From: Algorimicrobium sediminis
Lineage (GTDB): Bacteria > Bacteroidota > Bacteroidia > Flavobacteriales > Flavobacteriaceae
Length of the DNA: 64,000 nucleotides
Direction: 5' to 3'
Assembly (NCBI RefSeq): GCF_042684585.1
Contig: NZ_JBHULS010000006.1
Location: 1-64,000 of the forward strand
Part shown: positions 35,543 to 44,845 of the stretch, piece after piece
Position numbering within the stretch: the stretch's first letter is position 1
How the letters are laid out: each line of letters begins with the position of its first letter
Translations under genes and position numbers: made by a program
Notes under the pieces: generated by a model
Told to the model about the DNA's origin: nothing
Seen by the model: only the letters and a program-made list of their open reading frames with translations
Database searches by the model: none

Positions 35543-37162
35543 ATGAAAAAATTGCTCGTAATTGTCCTTTTAGGAACCGTCTTAACTTGCCAAAAAGAAA
35601 AGCCACAAGTAGATACCATTGTTATAAATGCCCATATTTATACCGTTAATGATAAATTTGAAAAAGCAGAAGCCTTTGCCATTAAAGACGGGAAGTTTGT
35701 GGATATTGCAGCCGCCAACATATTACAAAGCAAATATGCGGCAGACACGATAATTAACGCTGAAGGAAAAACCATTTTTCCGGGATTTATTGATGCTCAT
35801 GCACATTTTGAAGGTTTAGGGAATAATCTGTTAAGTGTGGATTTAATGGGAACCACCAGTTTTGACGATGTTTTAAAACGGGTTATTCGTTTTCAAAATG
35901 AAAAACAATTACCTTTTGTTTATGCCAGAGGTTGGGATCAAAACGATTGGGAAGACCAAAGTTATCCAGACAATGCGCTGCTAAATCAGCTTTTTCCAGA
36001 TACGCCTATAGCTCTTGGCCGCATAGATGGGCATGCTACCTTGTTTAATCAGGCAGCATTGGATTTGGGTAAAGTAACCAATACCAGTAGTGTAGCAGGA
36101 GGAGCGTTTATTAAAAAAGAGGGTAAGCTTACTGGCGTATTGGTGGATAAGGCTCAAAATTTAGTTTACAATAATTGGCCTACGGCCTCAGTTGCACAAC
36201 GCGTGGAGGCGCTTTTAGCTGCTCAAAAAGAATGTTTTAAATATGGCTTAACTACGGTTGTAGATGCAGGCGTACATGCAGATGCTATTGCTATTATGGA
36301 TAGCCTATACCAGACAAATCAGTTAAAAATTAGACTATACGTTATGGCTAGCGGTACGGAACAACAAATCGATTATTACCTAAATAAAGGTGTTGTTAAA
36401 ACAGACGGTTTACACATCAGATCGTTTAAAATTTCGGCCGATGGCGCATTAGGGTCCCGAGGCGCTTTATTGCGTGAGCCCTATTCCGATGCCAAACATA
36501 CTTATGGTTTGCCTGTTACCAGTTTAGATTACCTTGAAAATGCAGCTAAACGAATTGCTAATTCTAATTTTCAACTAAATACACATGCTATTGGAGATTC
36601 TGCCAATCATGCTGTTTTAAATATATATCAGAAGGTTTTAGAAGGAAAAAAAGATAAACGTTGGCGTATTGAACATGCGCAAATTGTGTCGGCAGCCGAC
36701 TTTGAAAAATTTAATAACATAATACCCTCGGTGCAACCAACACACGCTACAAGCGATATGTATTGGGCTGAAGATAGAATTGGCGCTGAACGCCTAAAAG
36801 GTGCTTATGCTTATAAAAAATTATTAGAAAGCTATGGTAAATTGGCTTTAGGAACGGATTTCCCGGTTGAAAAAGTAAATCCGTTTTTAACCTTTTATGC
36901 CGCGGTAGCGCGACAAGATTTAGACGCCTTTCCAGCGGATGGTTTTCAGAAAGAAAACGCCTTATCGCGAGAAGAGGCCTTGCGCGGTATGACTATTTGG
37001 GCAGCTTATGCTAATTTTGAGGAGGCCGAAAAAGGAAGCATTGAGGTTGGTAAATGGGCGGACTTTATTATCCTAGATCAAGATATCATGACAGCTAATA
37101 TAAAACAAGTGCCTTACACCAAGGTTTTACAGACTTATCTGGGTGGGGTGCGTGTCCATTAA
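35543..37162 (+). CDS. Amidohydrolase family 3 lipoprotein (YtcJ-like)
   Basis: 539 aa. The ATG at 35543 gives a lipoprotein signal (KKLLVIVLLGTVLTC). An upstream frame start at 35462 lies in non-coding sequence and is rejected. Metal-site motifs are present: FPGFIDAHAHFEG (HxH), the later FKISADGALGSRGA, NTHAIGDSANHAV, WRIEHAQIV and the Asp of LALGTDFPVE. The family includes N-substituted formamide deformylases and YtcJ-like enzymes. The substrate here is unknown. Surface or periplasmic location is inferred from the lipobox. Confidence 0.9.
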   Translation: MKKLLVIVLLGTVLTCQKEKPQVDTIVINAHIYTVNDKFEKAEAFAIKDGKFVDIAAANILQSKYAADTIINAEGKTIFPGFIDAHAHFEGLGNNLLSVDLMGTTSFDDVLKRVIRFQNEKQLPFVYARGWDQNDWEDQSYPDNALLNQLFPDTPIALGRIDGHATLFNQAALDLGKVTNTSSVAGGAFIKKEGKLTGVLVDKAQNLVYNNWPTASVAQRVEALLAAQKECFKYGLTTVVDAGVHADAIAIMDSLYQTNQLKIRLYVMASGTEQQIDYYLNKGVVKTDGLHIRSFKISADGALGSRGALLREPYSDAKHTYGLPVTSLDYLENAAKRIANSNFQLNTHAIGDSANHAVLNIYQKVLEGKKDKRWRIEHAQIVSAADFEKFNNIIPSVQPTHATSDMYWAEDRIGAERLKGAYAYKKLLESYGKLALGTDFPVEKVNPFLTFYAAVARQDLDAFPADGFQKENALSREEALRGMTIWAAYANFEEAEKGSIEVGKWADFIILDQDIMTANIKQVPYTKVLQTYLGGVRVH

Positions 37163-37188
37163 TTTATAAAAACAGTTTGTTGCAACCT

Positions 37189-37222
37189 AAAAGTCTGGAA
37201 ACGTTCCCGTAGCTAGACTTTT
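37189..37222. terminator. Possible bidirectional terminator
   Basis: AAAAGTCT (37189-37196) and AGACTTTT (37215-37222) pair over 8 bp with an 18-nt loop between two convergent genes. Confidence 0.45.
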
Positions 37223-37239
37223 CTGTTTGCGCCCAGCGC

Positions 37240-37947
37240 TTAAAGTTTTGTTAGTTTCGCTAAATAATCAAAATGCGGTCCATCCAGTATTTTTTGGCAG
37301 GATAACCCAAGGGTTTCGCAGGCAAGTTTTAGGGTGTCGAAATCTAAATATAACCATTTCATAGGGTTTTCCTCTTCACCTTTATAACTTAAATAATAGT
37401 CCAATTCACCATAGTAATTTGCTTGGGTGTCTATCCAAAACCCACCATCCTCATCTTCGTACATATATTTAATATCCGAGGAATCTATTAATACCTGGCC
37501 ATTTGGTTTTAGCAGTGATGTGATATGTTTAAGGTAGGCGCTAACGTGAGCTAGTTCCTGAAAAATTCCAGTACCATTCATAAGTAATAAAATGGTATCA
37601 AAGGTTTCAGTTTCGTCTAAAAGGGCTTTTTGTTGCACGTTTTTTACACCACGCTTTCGCGCTACTTCAATGGCTCCGGCAGAAATATCAATACCCTTAA
37701 CAAGGAGCCCTTTGTTTTGTAAATACAAACTATGGCTTCCGGCTCCGCAGCCAACATCTAAAACAGTGCCTTTTGCCAACTGCAAAGCCTTTTGTTCTAT
37801 TTTGGGCATGTTGCTAAAATTTCTGAAAAGATAAGGAATAGGCAAGTCATCTTCCTCCGAAATATTAGTATAGGTTACTAAATCCTCTGTGTAATTACCA
37901 GATTGGTAATCTACTAGCGCTTTTCCAAATAAATCTTTTAAAAACAA
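37240..37947 (-). CDS. Class I SAM-dependent methyltransferase
   Basis: 235 aa. SAM-binding motif I is GTVLDVGCGAGSHSLYL (about 60-76), followed by VKGIDISAGAIEVARKRG and DTILLLMNGTGIFQEL (motif II region). The start codon appears to be TTG at 37945-37947, as no ATG is available near the N-terminus. Substrate unknown. A small-molecule or lipid methyltransferase is likely. It diverges from the YkgJ-family gene. Confidence 0.88.
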   Translation of the reverse strand: MFLKDLFGKALVDYQSGNYTEDLVTYTNISEEDDLPIPYLFRNFSNMPKIEQKALQLAKGTVLDVGCGAGSHSLYLQNKGLLVKGIDISAGAIEVARKRGVKNVQQKALLDETETFDTILLLMNGTGIFQELAHVSAYLKHITSLLKPNGQVLIDSSDIKYMYEDEDGGFWIDTQANYYGELDYYLSYKGEEENPMKWLYLDFDTLKLACETLGLSCQKILDGPHFDYLAKLTKL

Positions 37948-38049
37948 AGTTTACAGTTTAATAGTTATAGTTTTTGGGGTTTTTCTTATTTTGCGACCCC
38001 AGTAAATTTGAAAATCCCCATCATTTTGAGTGTTAGCCCTAAAATAGAA

Positions 38050-38526
38050 ATGCTTCCAAAACTTGCCAAAGATAAGCATAAGGAATCCAAAGATTTCTTT
38101 AAAAAACTAAAAAAGAAACCACCAAAGCAACTGGATTACCTTATGCAAGAATTGCACGAAGCGGCATTTAAGGAAACCAATTGTTTAGAATGTGCTAATT
38201 GTTGCAAAACAACAGGGCCTTTGTTTACGGATAAAGATATTCAACGAATTGCCAAGCATTTTAAAATGAAACCCCAGCAATTTATTAATCAGTTTTTACG
38301 AGTAGATGAGGACAACGATTATGTTTTGCAAACCGTGCCATGTACTTTTTTAGGCGCCGATAATTTTTGTAGTATTTATGAGGTGCGGCCTAAAGCCTGC
38401 CGGGAGTTTCCACACACAGACCGTAAGAAGTTTCAACAAATTTCTAATCTTACGTTAAAAAATGTGGCCATTTGCCCTGCAGCTTTTAACATTGTAGAAG
38501 CCATGAAAAAACGCATCAACTTTTAA
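38050..38526 (+). CDS. YkgJ family cysteine cluster protein
   Basis: 158 aa from the ATG at 38050. A TTG at 38008 would add 14 residues. Eight or so conserved cysteines occur as CLECANCCKTTG, CTFLGADNFCSIYEVRPKACREFPH and the C-terminal AICPAAF. This is the UPF0153/YkgJ zinc- or iron-sulfur-binding family of unknown function. It is followed by a sterol-desaturase family gene 28 bp downstream. Confidence 0.88.
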   Translation: MLPKLAKDKHKESKDFFKKLKKKPPKQLDYLMQELHEAAFKETNCLECANCCKTTGPLFTDKDIQRIAKHFKMKPQQFINQFLRVDEDNDYVLQTVPCTFLGADNFCSIYEVRPKACREFPHTDRKKFQQISNLTLKNVAICPAAFNIVEAMKKRINF

Positions 38527-38554
38527 TAACTTTTAGTATCTTTAAAGAAAAAAA

Positions 38555-39388
38555 TTGGACGCTGTTATTTCATATTTCGAAACCATTCCTAGTTTGCATC
38601 GCAGTGCGTTGTTGGTTGGTGGTATTGTGTTTTTCTGGTTTTTGGAAGGCGCTTTACCTTTATTCCGGTTTTCGTACAAAAAATGGAAACATGCTTGGCC
38701 TAATTTGTTTTTTACGGCAACCACGGTGGTTATAAATGTGAGTTTGGCCTTTGTTCTGTTAAAAACAACCGATTGGGTAACGGCTCATAATTTTGGAATT
38801 ATAAATTGGTTACCACAGATGCCGCTGGTTGTTTATGTGTTGTTGGGTGTGCTGTTACTCGATTTTTTTGGTGCTTATTTAGCCCACTTTGTGGAGCATA
38901 AAGTTCCCGCGTTATGGAAAGTACATTTAGTTCATCATTCAGACCATCATGTAGATACAACAACAGGAAACCGCCACCACCCAATTGAAAGTGTTATCCG
39001 GTTTGCTTTTACCGTTTTGGGTGTTTTTATAGTGGGTACACCAATAGCCATTGTGTTTTTATACCAATCCTTGTCGGTTGTGTTTACGCAATTAACCCAT
39101 GCAAATATTAAATTACCGCGTACAACAGATAAACTTTTAAGTTATATTTTTGTGTCGCCAGACATGCATAAAGTGCATCATCATTATGTATTGCCTTATA
39201 CAGATTCCAACTACGGAAATATTTTTTCTATATGGGATAGGATTTTTGGTACATATAAAGAATTGGATCGCGAACAAATTATATATGGTGTAGATGTGTT
39301 CCCAGATGCGGTAGCAAATGGCCAAATAAAAACGTTATTAAAACAGCCTTTTGTGCCTTATCAACACCCACCCAATAAAACGAATTAA
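38555..39388 (+). CDS. Sterol desaturase/fatty acid hydroxylase family protein
   Basis: 277 aa membrane di-iron oxygenase. It has about four membrane helices and the three His clusters: HFVEHK, HLVHHSDHH and HKVHHHY, plus HH in GNRHHP. The family introduces hydroxyl groups or double bonds into lipids, hopanoids or carotenoids. The start is TTG at 38555, 10 nt after a TATCTTTA element (38537-38544), giving a nearly leaderless transcript. Substrate unknown. Confidence 0.88.
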   Translation: MDAVISYFETIPSLHRSALLVGGIVFFWFLEGALPLFRFSYKKWKHAWPNLFFTATTVVINVSLAFVLLKTTDWVTAHNFGIINWLPQMPLVVYVLLGVLLLDFFGAYLAHFVEHKVPALWKVHLVHHSDHHVDTTTGNRHHPIESVIRFAFTVLGVFIVGTPIAIVFLYQSLSVVFTQLTHANIKLPRTTDKLLSYIFVSPDMHKVHHHYVLPYTDSNYGNIFSIWDRIFGTYKELDREQIIYGVDVFPDAVANGQIKTLLKQPFVPYQHPPNKTN

Positions 39389-39537
39389 TAGCAATTTAAA
39401 TAATTTATGAAATCCCCTCACCATTCAATAGCCTCTTTACTTATACCTTGGCGTTTACACCAGTGTTACTTTGGTTTAGCCAACAATACATCCAAACTAT
39501 TATGTAAACTTAATACCCAAATGCCTCACAAAAAACT

Positions 39538-39930
39538 ATGAATTTAAAATATAGTAACACGTTGCGTACGGCATTTTGCGGGTTTCTTTGTTTTGGATTT
39601 TTTATGTTAGAACAATCGGTTTTTGGACAAACCAGTTATACCGCAAAAATTGTAAAAAACACCAATATAAGTGCGCGTACTTTGGTACATGAGCTAAACA
39701 CAACAAAAGATACGCTATTGCTGGCAAGCAACAGCCAAATTAATCATATATACTCCATAAACGAGGACTTTAAGCGGGAAATAGATATGCACCCGTTTAA
39801 AAAACAGTATAAATTACCACTTGCTAATTTTACAAAAGGCAAGCATGTTTTAGTGGTTTCTCAAGACGCAAAAAAAATTATTTTTGTGGTCTATATTACG
39901 GATCCAGAAACAACTGTAGAGCGCACGTAA
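39538..39930 (+). CDS. Hypothetical secreted protein
   Basis: 130 aa with a signal peptide (hydrophobic FCGFLCFGFFML, cut near VFGQ). The mature part has SYTAKIVKNTNISARTLVHEL and LASNSQINHIYSINEDFKREID and ends with a beta-rich KHVLVVSQDAKKIIFVVYI segment. I do not recognise a family. It stands alone, after a 149-bp gap that shows no gene, and is convergent with the NamZ gene. Confidence 0.65.
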   Translation: MNLKYSNTLRTAFCGFLCFGFFMLEQSVFGQTSYTAKIVKNTNISARTLVHELNTTKDTLLLASNSQINHIYSINEDFKREIDMHPFKKQYKLPLANFTKGKHVLVVSQDAKKIIFVVYITDPETTVERT

Positions 39931-39975
39931 TGTGCATGCTTAAAGGATGTTATTTGCTTACTTTTGCCACAGCTA

Positions 39976-41241
39976 TTAAGGATACAGTAAATACGGTTGG
40001 CGCATTTGGTTGTAAGCGCTTAAATTTTTTGCCCACGTTTGTGTAATTTCAGGTGCAGACATACCACTTTCAATTTGAGATTGTAAAGAGGCAGTGCCTG
40101 CTAATTTAGAAAAGAAGCTATTAAAAAAAGTGGCCTTATTTGCAGTAGCTTGGTAGGCGTTTACTAAGTAATTTAGGTTGAGGTTGTTTAGTGGTTTTGT
40201 CTGACTTAAATCCATACCATAGCAAAGCTTGTCTTGGTGTTTAGGAGATTTTGCTCCAGGGTTAGGTTGTGGTGTAAATTGATAGGTAAACATGCCGGAA
40301 TTAGTTTTTAAATACGGACTCCCAAATATCTGGAATTGTTTATCTGTTCCGCGACCAGCACTTACATTTGTACCTTCAAAAAAACACAAACTGGGATACA
40401 AATTTATAGCCACGTCATTGGGCAGGTTAGGAGAAGGCTTTATTGGTAAGCTATAAGGTGTTTGGCGTGTATAATTGGCAACAGGAACTATTTGTAAACT
40501 ACATTGCACAGCGTTTTCAAGCCATTTTTCGCCATTAATCATTTTTGCATATTCGGCAATTGTCATGCCATGAACCACAGGTACGGGATGCATGCCAACA
40601 AAACTTTTAAAGGCTGGTTCTAAAATAGGGCCATCTATGTAATGACCGTTTGGGTTGGGTCTGTCTAAAATTAAAAGAGGTATTTTTTGTTCGGCACAGG
40701 CTTCCATAACATAGTGCAGGGTTGAAATGTAGGTGTAAAAGCGGGCGCCAACATCCTGAATATCAAAAATAATAAGGTCTAAATCTTGTAATTGTACAGC
40801 AGTAGGTTTTTTGTTTGCGCCATACAACGAAATTAACGGCAGCCCTGTTTTAGTATCAGTGCCGTCTTTTATAAGTTCGCCAGCATCGGCAGTGCCTCTA
40901 AACCCATGCTCCGGTGCAAATACCTTTTTTACAGTAACATTTAACGCCATTAACGAGTCTACTAAATGTGTGTATGTGCGTAAAGAAGGGTCTTTAAAAA
41001 TTACACTGGTTTGGTTGGCAACAATACCAATACGCTTGTTTTTTAAAAGAGGCAGGTAGGCCGTTGTTTGATTAGCACCCACCTTAGTAGCTGGTGTGCT
41101 ATTTGTTTTTACTGGTTTTTTTACGACTGTTTTGGCCAAATTTTTCTCCTGGGTTGTTTGTGAAAAGTTTCCACAAGAAATGAGTACCATAACAAATAAT
41201 AAAACAGTATTTTTGGACTTATTAACTAGTATTTGTATCAT
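39976..41241 (-). CDS. DUF1343 protein, exo-beta-N-acetylmuramidase NamZ-like
   Basis: 421 aa with a lipoprotein-like signal (NTVLLFVMVLISC). The DUF1343 core includes KRIGIVANQTSVI, VKKVFAPEHGFRGTADAGE, DLIIFDIQDVGARFYTYISTLHYVMEAC, PLLILDRPNPNG and FFEGTNVSAGRGTDKQFQIFG. The founding characterised member, NamZ of Bacillus and Tannerella, releases terminal N-acetylmuramic acid from peptidoglycan fragments (GH171). The same role in cell-wall recycling is inferred here. Its ATG abuts the start codon of the divergent permease gene. Confidence 0.9.
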   Translation of the reverse strand: MIQILVNKSKNTVLLFVMVLISCGNFSQTTQEKNLAKTVVKKPVKTNSTPATKVGANQTTAYLPLLKNKRIGIVANQTSVIFKDPSLRTYTHLVDSLMALNVTVKKVFAPEHGFRGTADAGELIKDGTDTKTGLPLISLYGANKKPTAVQLQDLDLIIFDIQDVGARFYTYISTLHYVMEACAEQKIPLLILDRPNPNGHYIDGPILEPAFKSFVGMHPVPVVHGMTIAEYAKMINGEKWLENAVQCSLQIVPVANYTRQTPYSLPIKPSPNLPNDVAINLYPSLCFFEGTNVSAGRGTDKQFQIFGSPYLKTNSGMFTYQFTPQPNPGAKSPKHQDKLCYGMDLSQTKPLNNLNLNYLVNAYQATANKATFFNSFFSKLAGTASLQSQIESGMSAPEITQTWAKNLSAYNQMRQPYLLYP

Positions 41242-42477
41242 TTGAATTTCGAGTATTTTATAGCTAAACGTATTATTGATAGTAAAGCGTATAAAAGTAG
41301 CGTTTCGGCACCAATAATAAAAATTGGAATTGCAGCCATTGCCATTGGTATTATAGTTATGATGGTGTCTATAGCCACAGGAATTGGTTTACAACAAAAA
41401 ATTCGCGACAAAGTAGTGGCTTTTAATGGGCATATTACAATCTCGAAATTTGGCATGAATAATTTGCAAGAAAGCGACGTGGCCATTTCAAAAAATCAGT
41501 CGTTTTATCCAGAATTTAATTCGGTTAGCGGCGTTAGCCACATTCAAGGTGTAGCCACTAAATTCGGAATTATGAGAACGGAAACCGATTTTGAGGCTGT
41601 GATTGTAAAAGGCGTTGGTACAGATTATAAATGGGATTATTTTGAAGAATATTTGGTGCAAGGTACCATTCCAAAATATACCTCAGCATACAGTCAGGAT
41701 GTGCTTATTTCAGAATATACGGCCAACAGACTGCGATTGGAAGTAGGAGACACCATTCAAACATATTTTACAAATAACGATTTTAATAAACAACCGCGTA
41801 TTATTCCTTACCAAGTTGTTGGTATTTATAATTCCGGATTTCAAGAATTCGATAAAACCTATGTTATTTCGCATTTAAAACATTTGCAACGATTAAATAA
41901 ATGGGAGCCAGATCAGGTTGGGCATTTCGAAATATTTGTAAATAACTACAATAATTTAGATGCTATACGCGACGAGGTTTACAAACAAACACCGCCAGAG
42001 TTAAATACGATAACCGTGGAGCGTCAATTCGATTCAATATTCGAGTGGATAAGTATTTTTGTAAAAAATATTTATGGCATTTTAGGCATTATGGTTATTG
42101 TTGCTGGCTTTAATATGGTAACCGCACTTTTGGTGCTTATTTTAGAGCGCACACAAATGATAGGAATTTTAAAAGCATTAGGAAGTAACAACTGGCGTAT
42201 TCGGAAAATATTTTTATACAATGCGTCGTATTTAATTGCTTTGGGGTTACTTTGGGGTAATACTATTGGATTAGGCATTTTATTGGCACAAAAATATTTC
42301 AAAATTTTTCCATTGGATCCAAACGTTTATTACGTTAGCGAAGCGCCCGTGTATATAAGTTTAAGCTATATTCTAGCTTTAAATTTAGGTACTTTTATAT
42401 TATGCATTCTTATGCTTCTTATTCCATCGTATGTAATTACAAAAATATCGCCGGTTAAGTCTATTCGTTTTAACTAG
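41242..42477 (+). CDS. FtsX/LolE-like ABC transporter permease
   Basis: 411 aa from the TTG at 41242, giving the family-typical N-terminus NFEYFIAKRII. A TTG three codons earlier is possible. One N-terminal helix, a large periplasmic MacB_PCD domain and three C-terminal helices (about 275-300, 325-350 and 375-400) form the LolC/LolE topology, ending PSYVITKISPVKSIRFN. It probably extracts lipoproteins from the inner membrane, together with an ATPase encoded elsewhere. It is divergent from the namZ-like gene with no spacer at all. Confidence 0.87.
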   Translation: MNFEYFIAKRIIDSKAYKSSVSAPIIKIGIAAIAIGIIVMMVSIATGIGLQQKIRDKVVAFNGHITISKFGMNNLQESDVAISKNQSFYPEFNSVSGVSHIQGVATKFGIMRTETDFEAVIVKGVGTDYKWDYFEEYLVQGTIPKYTSAYSQDVLISEYTANRLRLEVGDTIQTYFTNNDFNKQPRIIPYQVVGIYNSGFQEFDKTYVISHLKHLQRLNKWEPDQVGHFEIFVNNYNNLDAIRDEVYKQTPPELNTITVERQFDSIFEWISIFVKNIYGILGIMVIVAGFNMVTALLVLILERTQMIGILKALGSNNWRIRKIFLYNASYLIALGLLWGNTIGLGILLAQKYFKIFPLDPNVYYVSEAPVYISLSYILALNLGTFILCILMLLIPSYVITKISPVKSIRFN

Positions 42478-42539
42478 GTCGTTTTGTTTTTTCGTTAAGC
42501 ACGGCTTTAAAAATCTTTCGTGCTTTGCTACCAAAAACT

Positions 42540-42547
42540 TACCTTTG
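42540..42547 (+). promoter_or_regulatory. -7 promoter element of cysteine synthase gene
   Basis: TACCTTTG fits TANNTTTG and would give a leader of about 70 nt before the ATG at 42623. Confidence 0.55.
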
Positions 42548-42622
42548 CATGTCTAAATTAAAAGCTCTTTAAATTTAGCGGAAGCTTTCATTTAATTTGC
42601 TTAACATTTGAAACAAGCTAGT

Positions 42623-43606
42623 ATGGAATACGCAAATAATATTATTGAAACAATAGGTAACACGCCTATGGTTAAACTAAATAAACTAACAGCACATTTG
42701 CCGTGTTTGGTGTTGTCTAAATACGAAACCTTTAATCCAGGAAACTCGGTAAAAGACCGCATGGCCCTGAAGATGATAGAGGATGCGGAAGCAGATGGCA
42801 GGTTAAAACCAGGAGGCACTATTATTGAAGGAACATCGGGAAATACAGGCATGGGTTTGGCACTGGCCGCAATAGTAAAAGGCTACAAATGTATTTTTGT
42901 TATTTCCGATAAGCAGTCTAAAGAAAAAATGGATATCCTGCGTGCGGTAGGTGCTGAAGTAGTAGTTTGTCCTACCGATGTAGAACCAGACGACCCCCGA
43001 AGCTATTATTCGGTTTCCAAACGTTTAGGTGAGGAAACGCCCAATTCTTGGTACGTAAATCAGTATGATAATCCTAGCAATGCGCGTGCGCATTACGAGA
43101 GCACCGGTCCCGAAATCTGGAAACAAACGGATGGCAAAGTAACACATTTTGTGGTGGGCGTTGGCACGGGCGGAACTATCTCTGGTGTAGGTAAATATTT
43201 AAAGGAGCAAAATCCTAACATTAAAATTTGGGGTGTCGATACCTATGGTAGCGTTTTTAAAAAGTACCATGAAACGGGTATTTTCGACGAAAAAGAAATA
43301 TATCCATACGTTACCGAGGGTATAGGTGAAGATATTTTACCAGAAAACGTAGATTTTAGCATTATTGATGGTTTTACAAAAGTTACCGATAAAGATGCCG
43401 CTATTTATACGCAGAAACTGGCTAAAGAAGAGGGTATGTTTTTAGGAAATTCTGCTGGTGCCGCCATAAAAGGTGTGTTGCAACTGGAAGATCAATTTAC
43501 CAAAGACGATGTGGTGGTCGTATTATTTCACGATCATGGTAGTAGGTACGTAGGAAAAATGTTTAATAATGAATGGATGAAAAAAATGGGGTATTTAGAA
43601 GCGTAA
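42623..43606 (+). CDS. PLP-dependent cysteine synthase family protein
   Basis: 327 aa from the ATG at 42623 (a TTG at 42608 is less likely). The PLP Lys is in NPGNSVKDRMA, the substrate loop is EGTSGNTGMGLA and the phosphate cup is GVGTGGTISGVGKY. The family covers O-acetylserine sulfhydrylase and the catalytic core of cystathionine beta-synthase. No C-terminal CBS domains are present. Which of the two reactions dominates cannot be told from the sequence, and no sulfur genes are adjacent. Confidence 0.9.
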   Translation: MEYANNIIETIGNTPMVKLNKLTAHLPCLVLSKYETFNPGNSVKDRMALKMIEDAEADGRLKPGGTIIEGTSGNTGMGLALAAIVKGYKCIFVISDKQSKEKMDILRAVGAEVVVCPTDVEPDDPRSYYSVSKRLGEETPNSWYVNQYDNPSNARAHYESTGPEIWKQTDGKVTHFVVGVGTGGTISGVGKYLKEQNPNIKIWGVDTYGSVFKKYHETGIFDEKEIYPYVTEGIGEDILPENVDFSIIDGFTKVTDKDAAIYTQKLAKEEGMFLGNSAGAAIKGVLQLEDQFTKDDVVVVLFHDHGSRYVGKMFNNEWMKKMGYLEA

Positions 43607-43618
43607 ATACGTCTATTT

Positions 43619-44002
43619 TTATTCTACAAACATTGTAAAGAGGCCCTCTAGGGTCTCTTTTGGGTTTGTGCAAATACCAACATGTGTAGGCGAGCATTGT
43701 ATAACGGTACTTTTGGAGGCAGCCAACCACCTAAACCTATCCGATATATCTAATTGTTCAATGGTATTTCCTTGTAAATTTCCCTCGCAAATTAAGGCCC
43801 AGGCATTTAAATAGTTTTCTAATTCAGACACATTTAAGTCTTTCGAGAAGGCATTTAGTTTTTGAGGACAGATGTGGTATTTTATACCCAAAAACCTATT
43901 TCGTTTTGCGTAAAGAAGCACGCCAACATTAAAAAACTCTTGGCGTTCTACCCGCGGAACAACGCGAATAATGGCGTATTCGTAAGTAAGGTTATCTGGC
44001 AT
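43619..44002 (-). CDS. DUF3037 family protein
   Basis: 127 aa. The opening YEYAIIRVVPRVERQEFFNVGVLLYAK is the diagnostic DUF3037 segment. Function unknown. It lies 76 bp downstream of the HipA-like kinase gene on the same strand, a pairing I recall from other bacteria, so the two probably form one functional unit. No membrane or export signal. Confidence 0.88.
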   Translation of the reverse strand: MPDNLTYEYAIIRVVPRVERQEFFNVGVLLYAKRNRFLGIKYHICPQKLNAFSKDLNVSELENYLNAWALICEGNLQGNTIEQLDISDRFRWLAASKSTVIQCSPTHVGICTNPKETLEGLFTMFVE

Positions 44003-44078
44003 GATTGGCTTCGTTTACAAGTTTGTCTAGTATTGCAAGTTTTGCTTTTAAATAGCTAACATAGCGGGCTTTTAAATG

Positions 44079-44771
44079 TTACGGAGCTGTATTTTCAGAG
44101 GCCTCTATAAGCCAGTCATTAGGAATTAATGCTATAATTTCTTCAATTTTTGAAGCGTTTAATGCTACTTCTATCGCTTCAGCAGCTTTATTTAGCACTG
44201 TTGCAAATGGTAGCAACACATGATTTTTTATGAGTGGAAATGTACGTGTTAAGTGGTTTTCCCAAGTGGGCCAATTATGATGAAAATAAAAGCTGGCACC
44301 GTGGTCTATTACCCATATTTGGTTGTTCCATGACAGTAGGTTTGTGTTTTTGGTTGTGCGGTCTATATTGCTTATTAAACTATCCAAAATTACAATTTTA
44401 GAGGCTGTTAACGCATCTATTTGGGTGGCCAACGGGTCGAAAGTAATGGCATTTGCTAAATAATGAAGCCCAAGATTTAAACCCACGCTAAACTTTAGTA
44501 AATCTTGAATTTCCTCGTCGGGTTCGGTTTTACTGAAGGAGTCGTCCAGAGTCATAAAAACTAATTCTGGTACATGTAGGCCAATGGCACGAGCCAATTC
44601 ACCGCCAATAAGCTCGGCAATTAAAGCCTTTTTACCTTGTCCGGCACCTCTAAATTTTAATACATACATAAAATCATCGTCGGCTTTTACAACCGCAGGT
44701 AGCGATCCACCTTCTCTTAAAGGTGTAATGTATTGCACAACGTTTACATGGCGGATTTCAATGGAATTCAT
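44079..44771 (-). CDS. HipA-like kinase family protein
   Basis: 230 aa, shorter than E. coli HipA (about 440 aa) and lacking its N-subdomain. Recognisable kinase elements are the nucleotide-binding region FMYVLKFRGAGQGKKALIAE, the catalytic loop SNIDRTTKNTNLL (Asp and the downstream Asn) and the DFG-like IDHGASF. No HipB-type DNA-binding antitoxin gene is adjacent. Instead DUF3037 follows. It could phosphorylate a protein or small molecule. Whether it is toxic is unknown. Confidence 0.82.
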   Translation of the reverse strand: MNSIEIRHVNVVQYITPLREGGSLPAVVKADDDFMYVLKFRGAGQGKKALIAELIGGELARAIGLHVPELVFMTLDDSFSKTEPDEEIQDLLKFSVGLNLGLHYLANAITFDPLATQIDALTASKIVILDSLISNIDRTTKNTNLLSWNNQIWVIDHGASFYFHHNWPTWENHLTRTFPLIKNHVLLPFATVLNKAAEAIEVALNASKIEEIIALIPNDWLIEASENTAP

Positions 44772-44845
44772 GGTTGCGAAGGTATTAAAATGACAGGAAA
44801 CACACCTGTTTCTGATCTTTAAAACGGCAGTAAAATTTGGCTATT

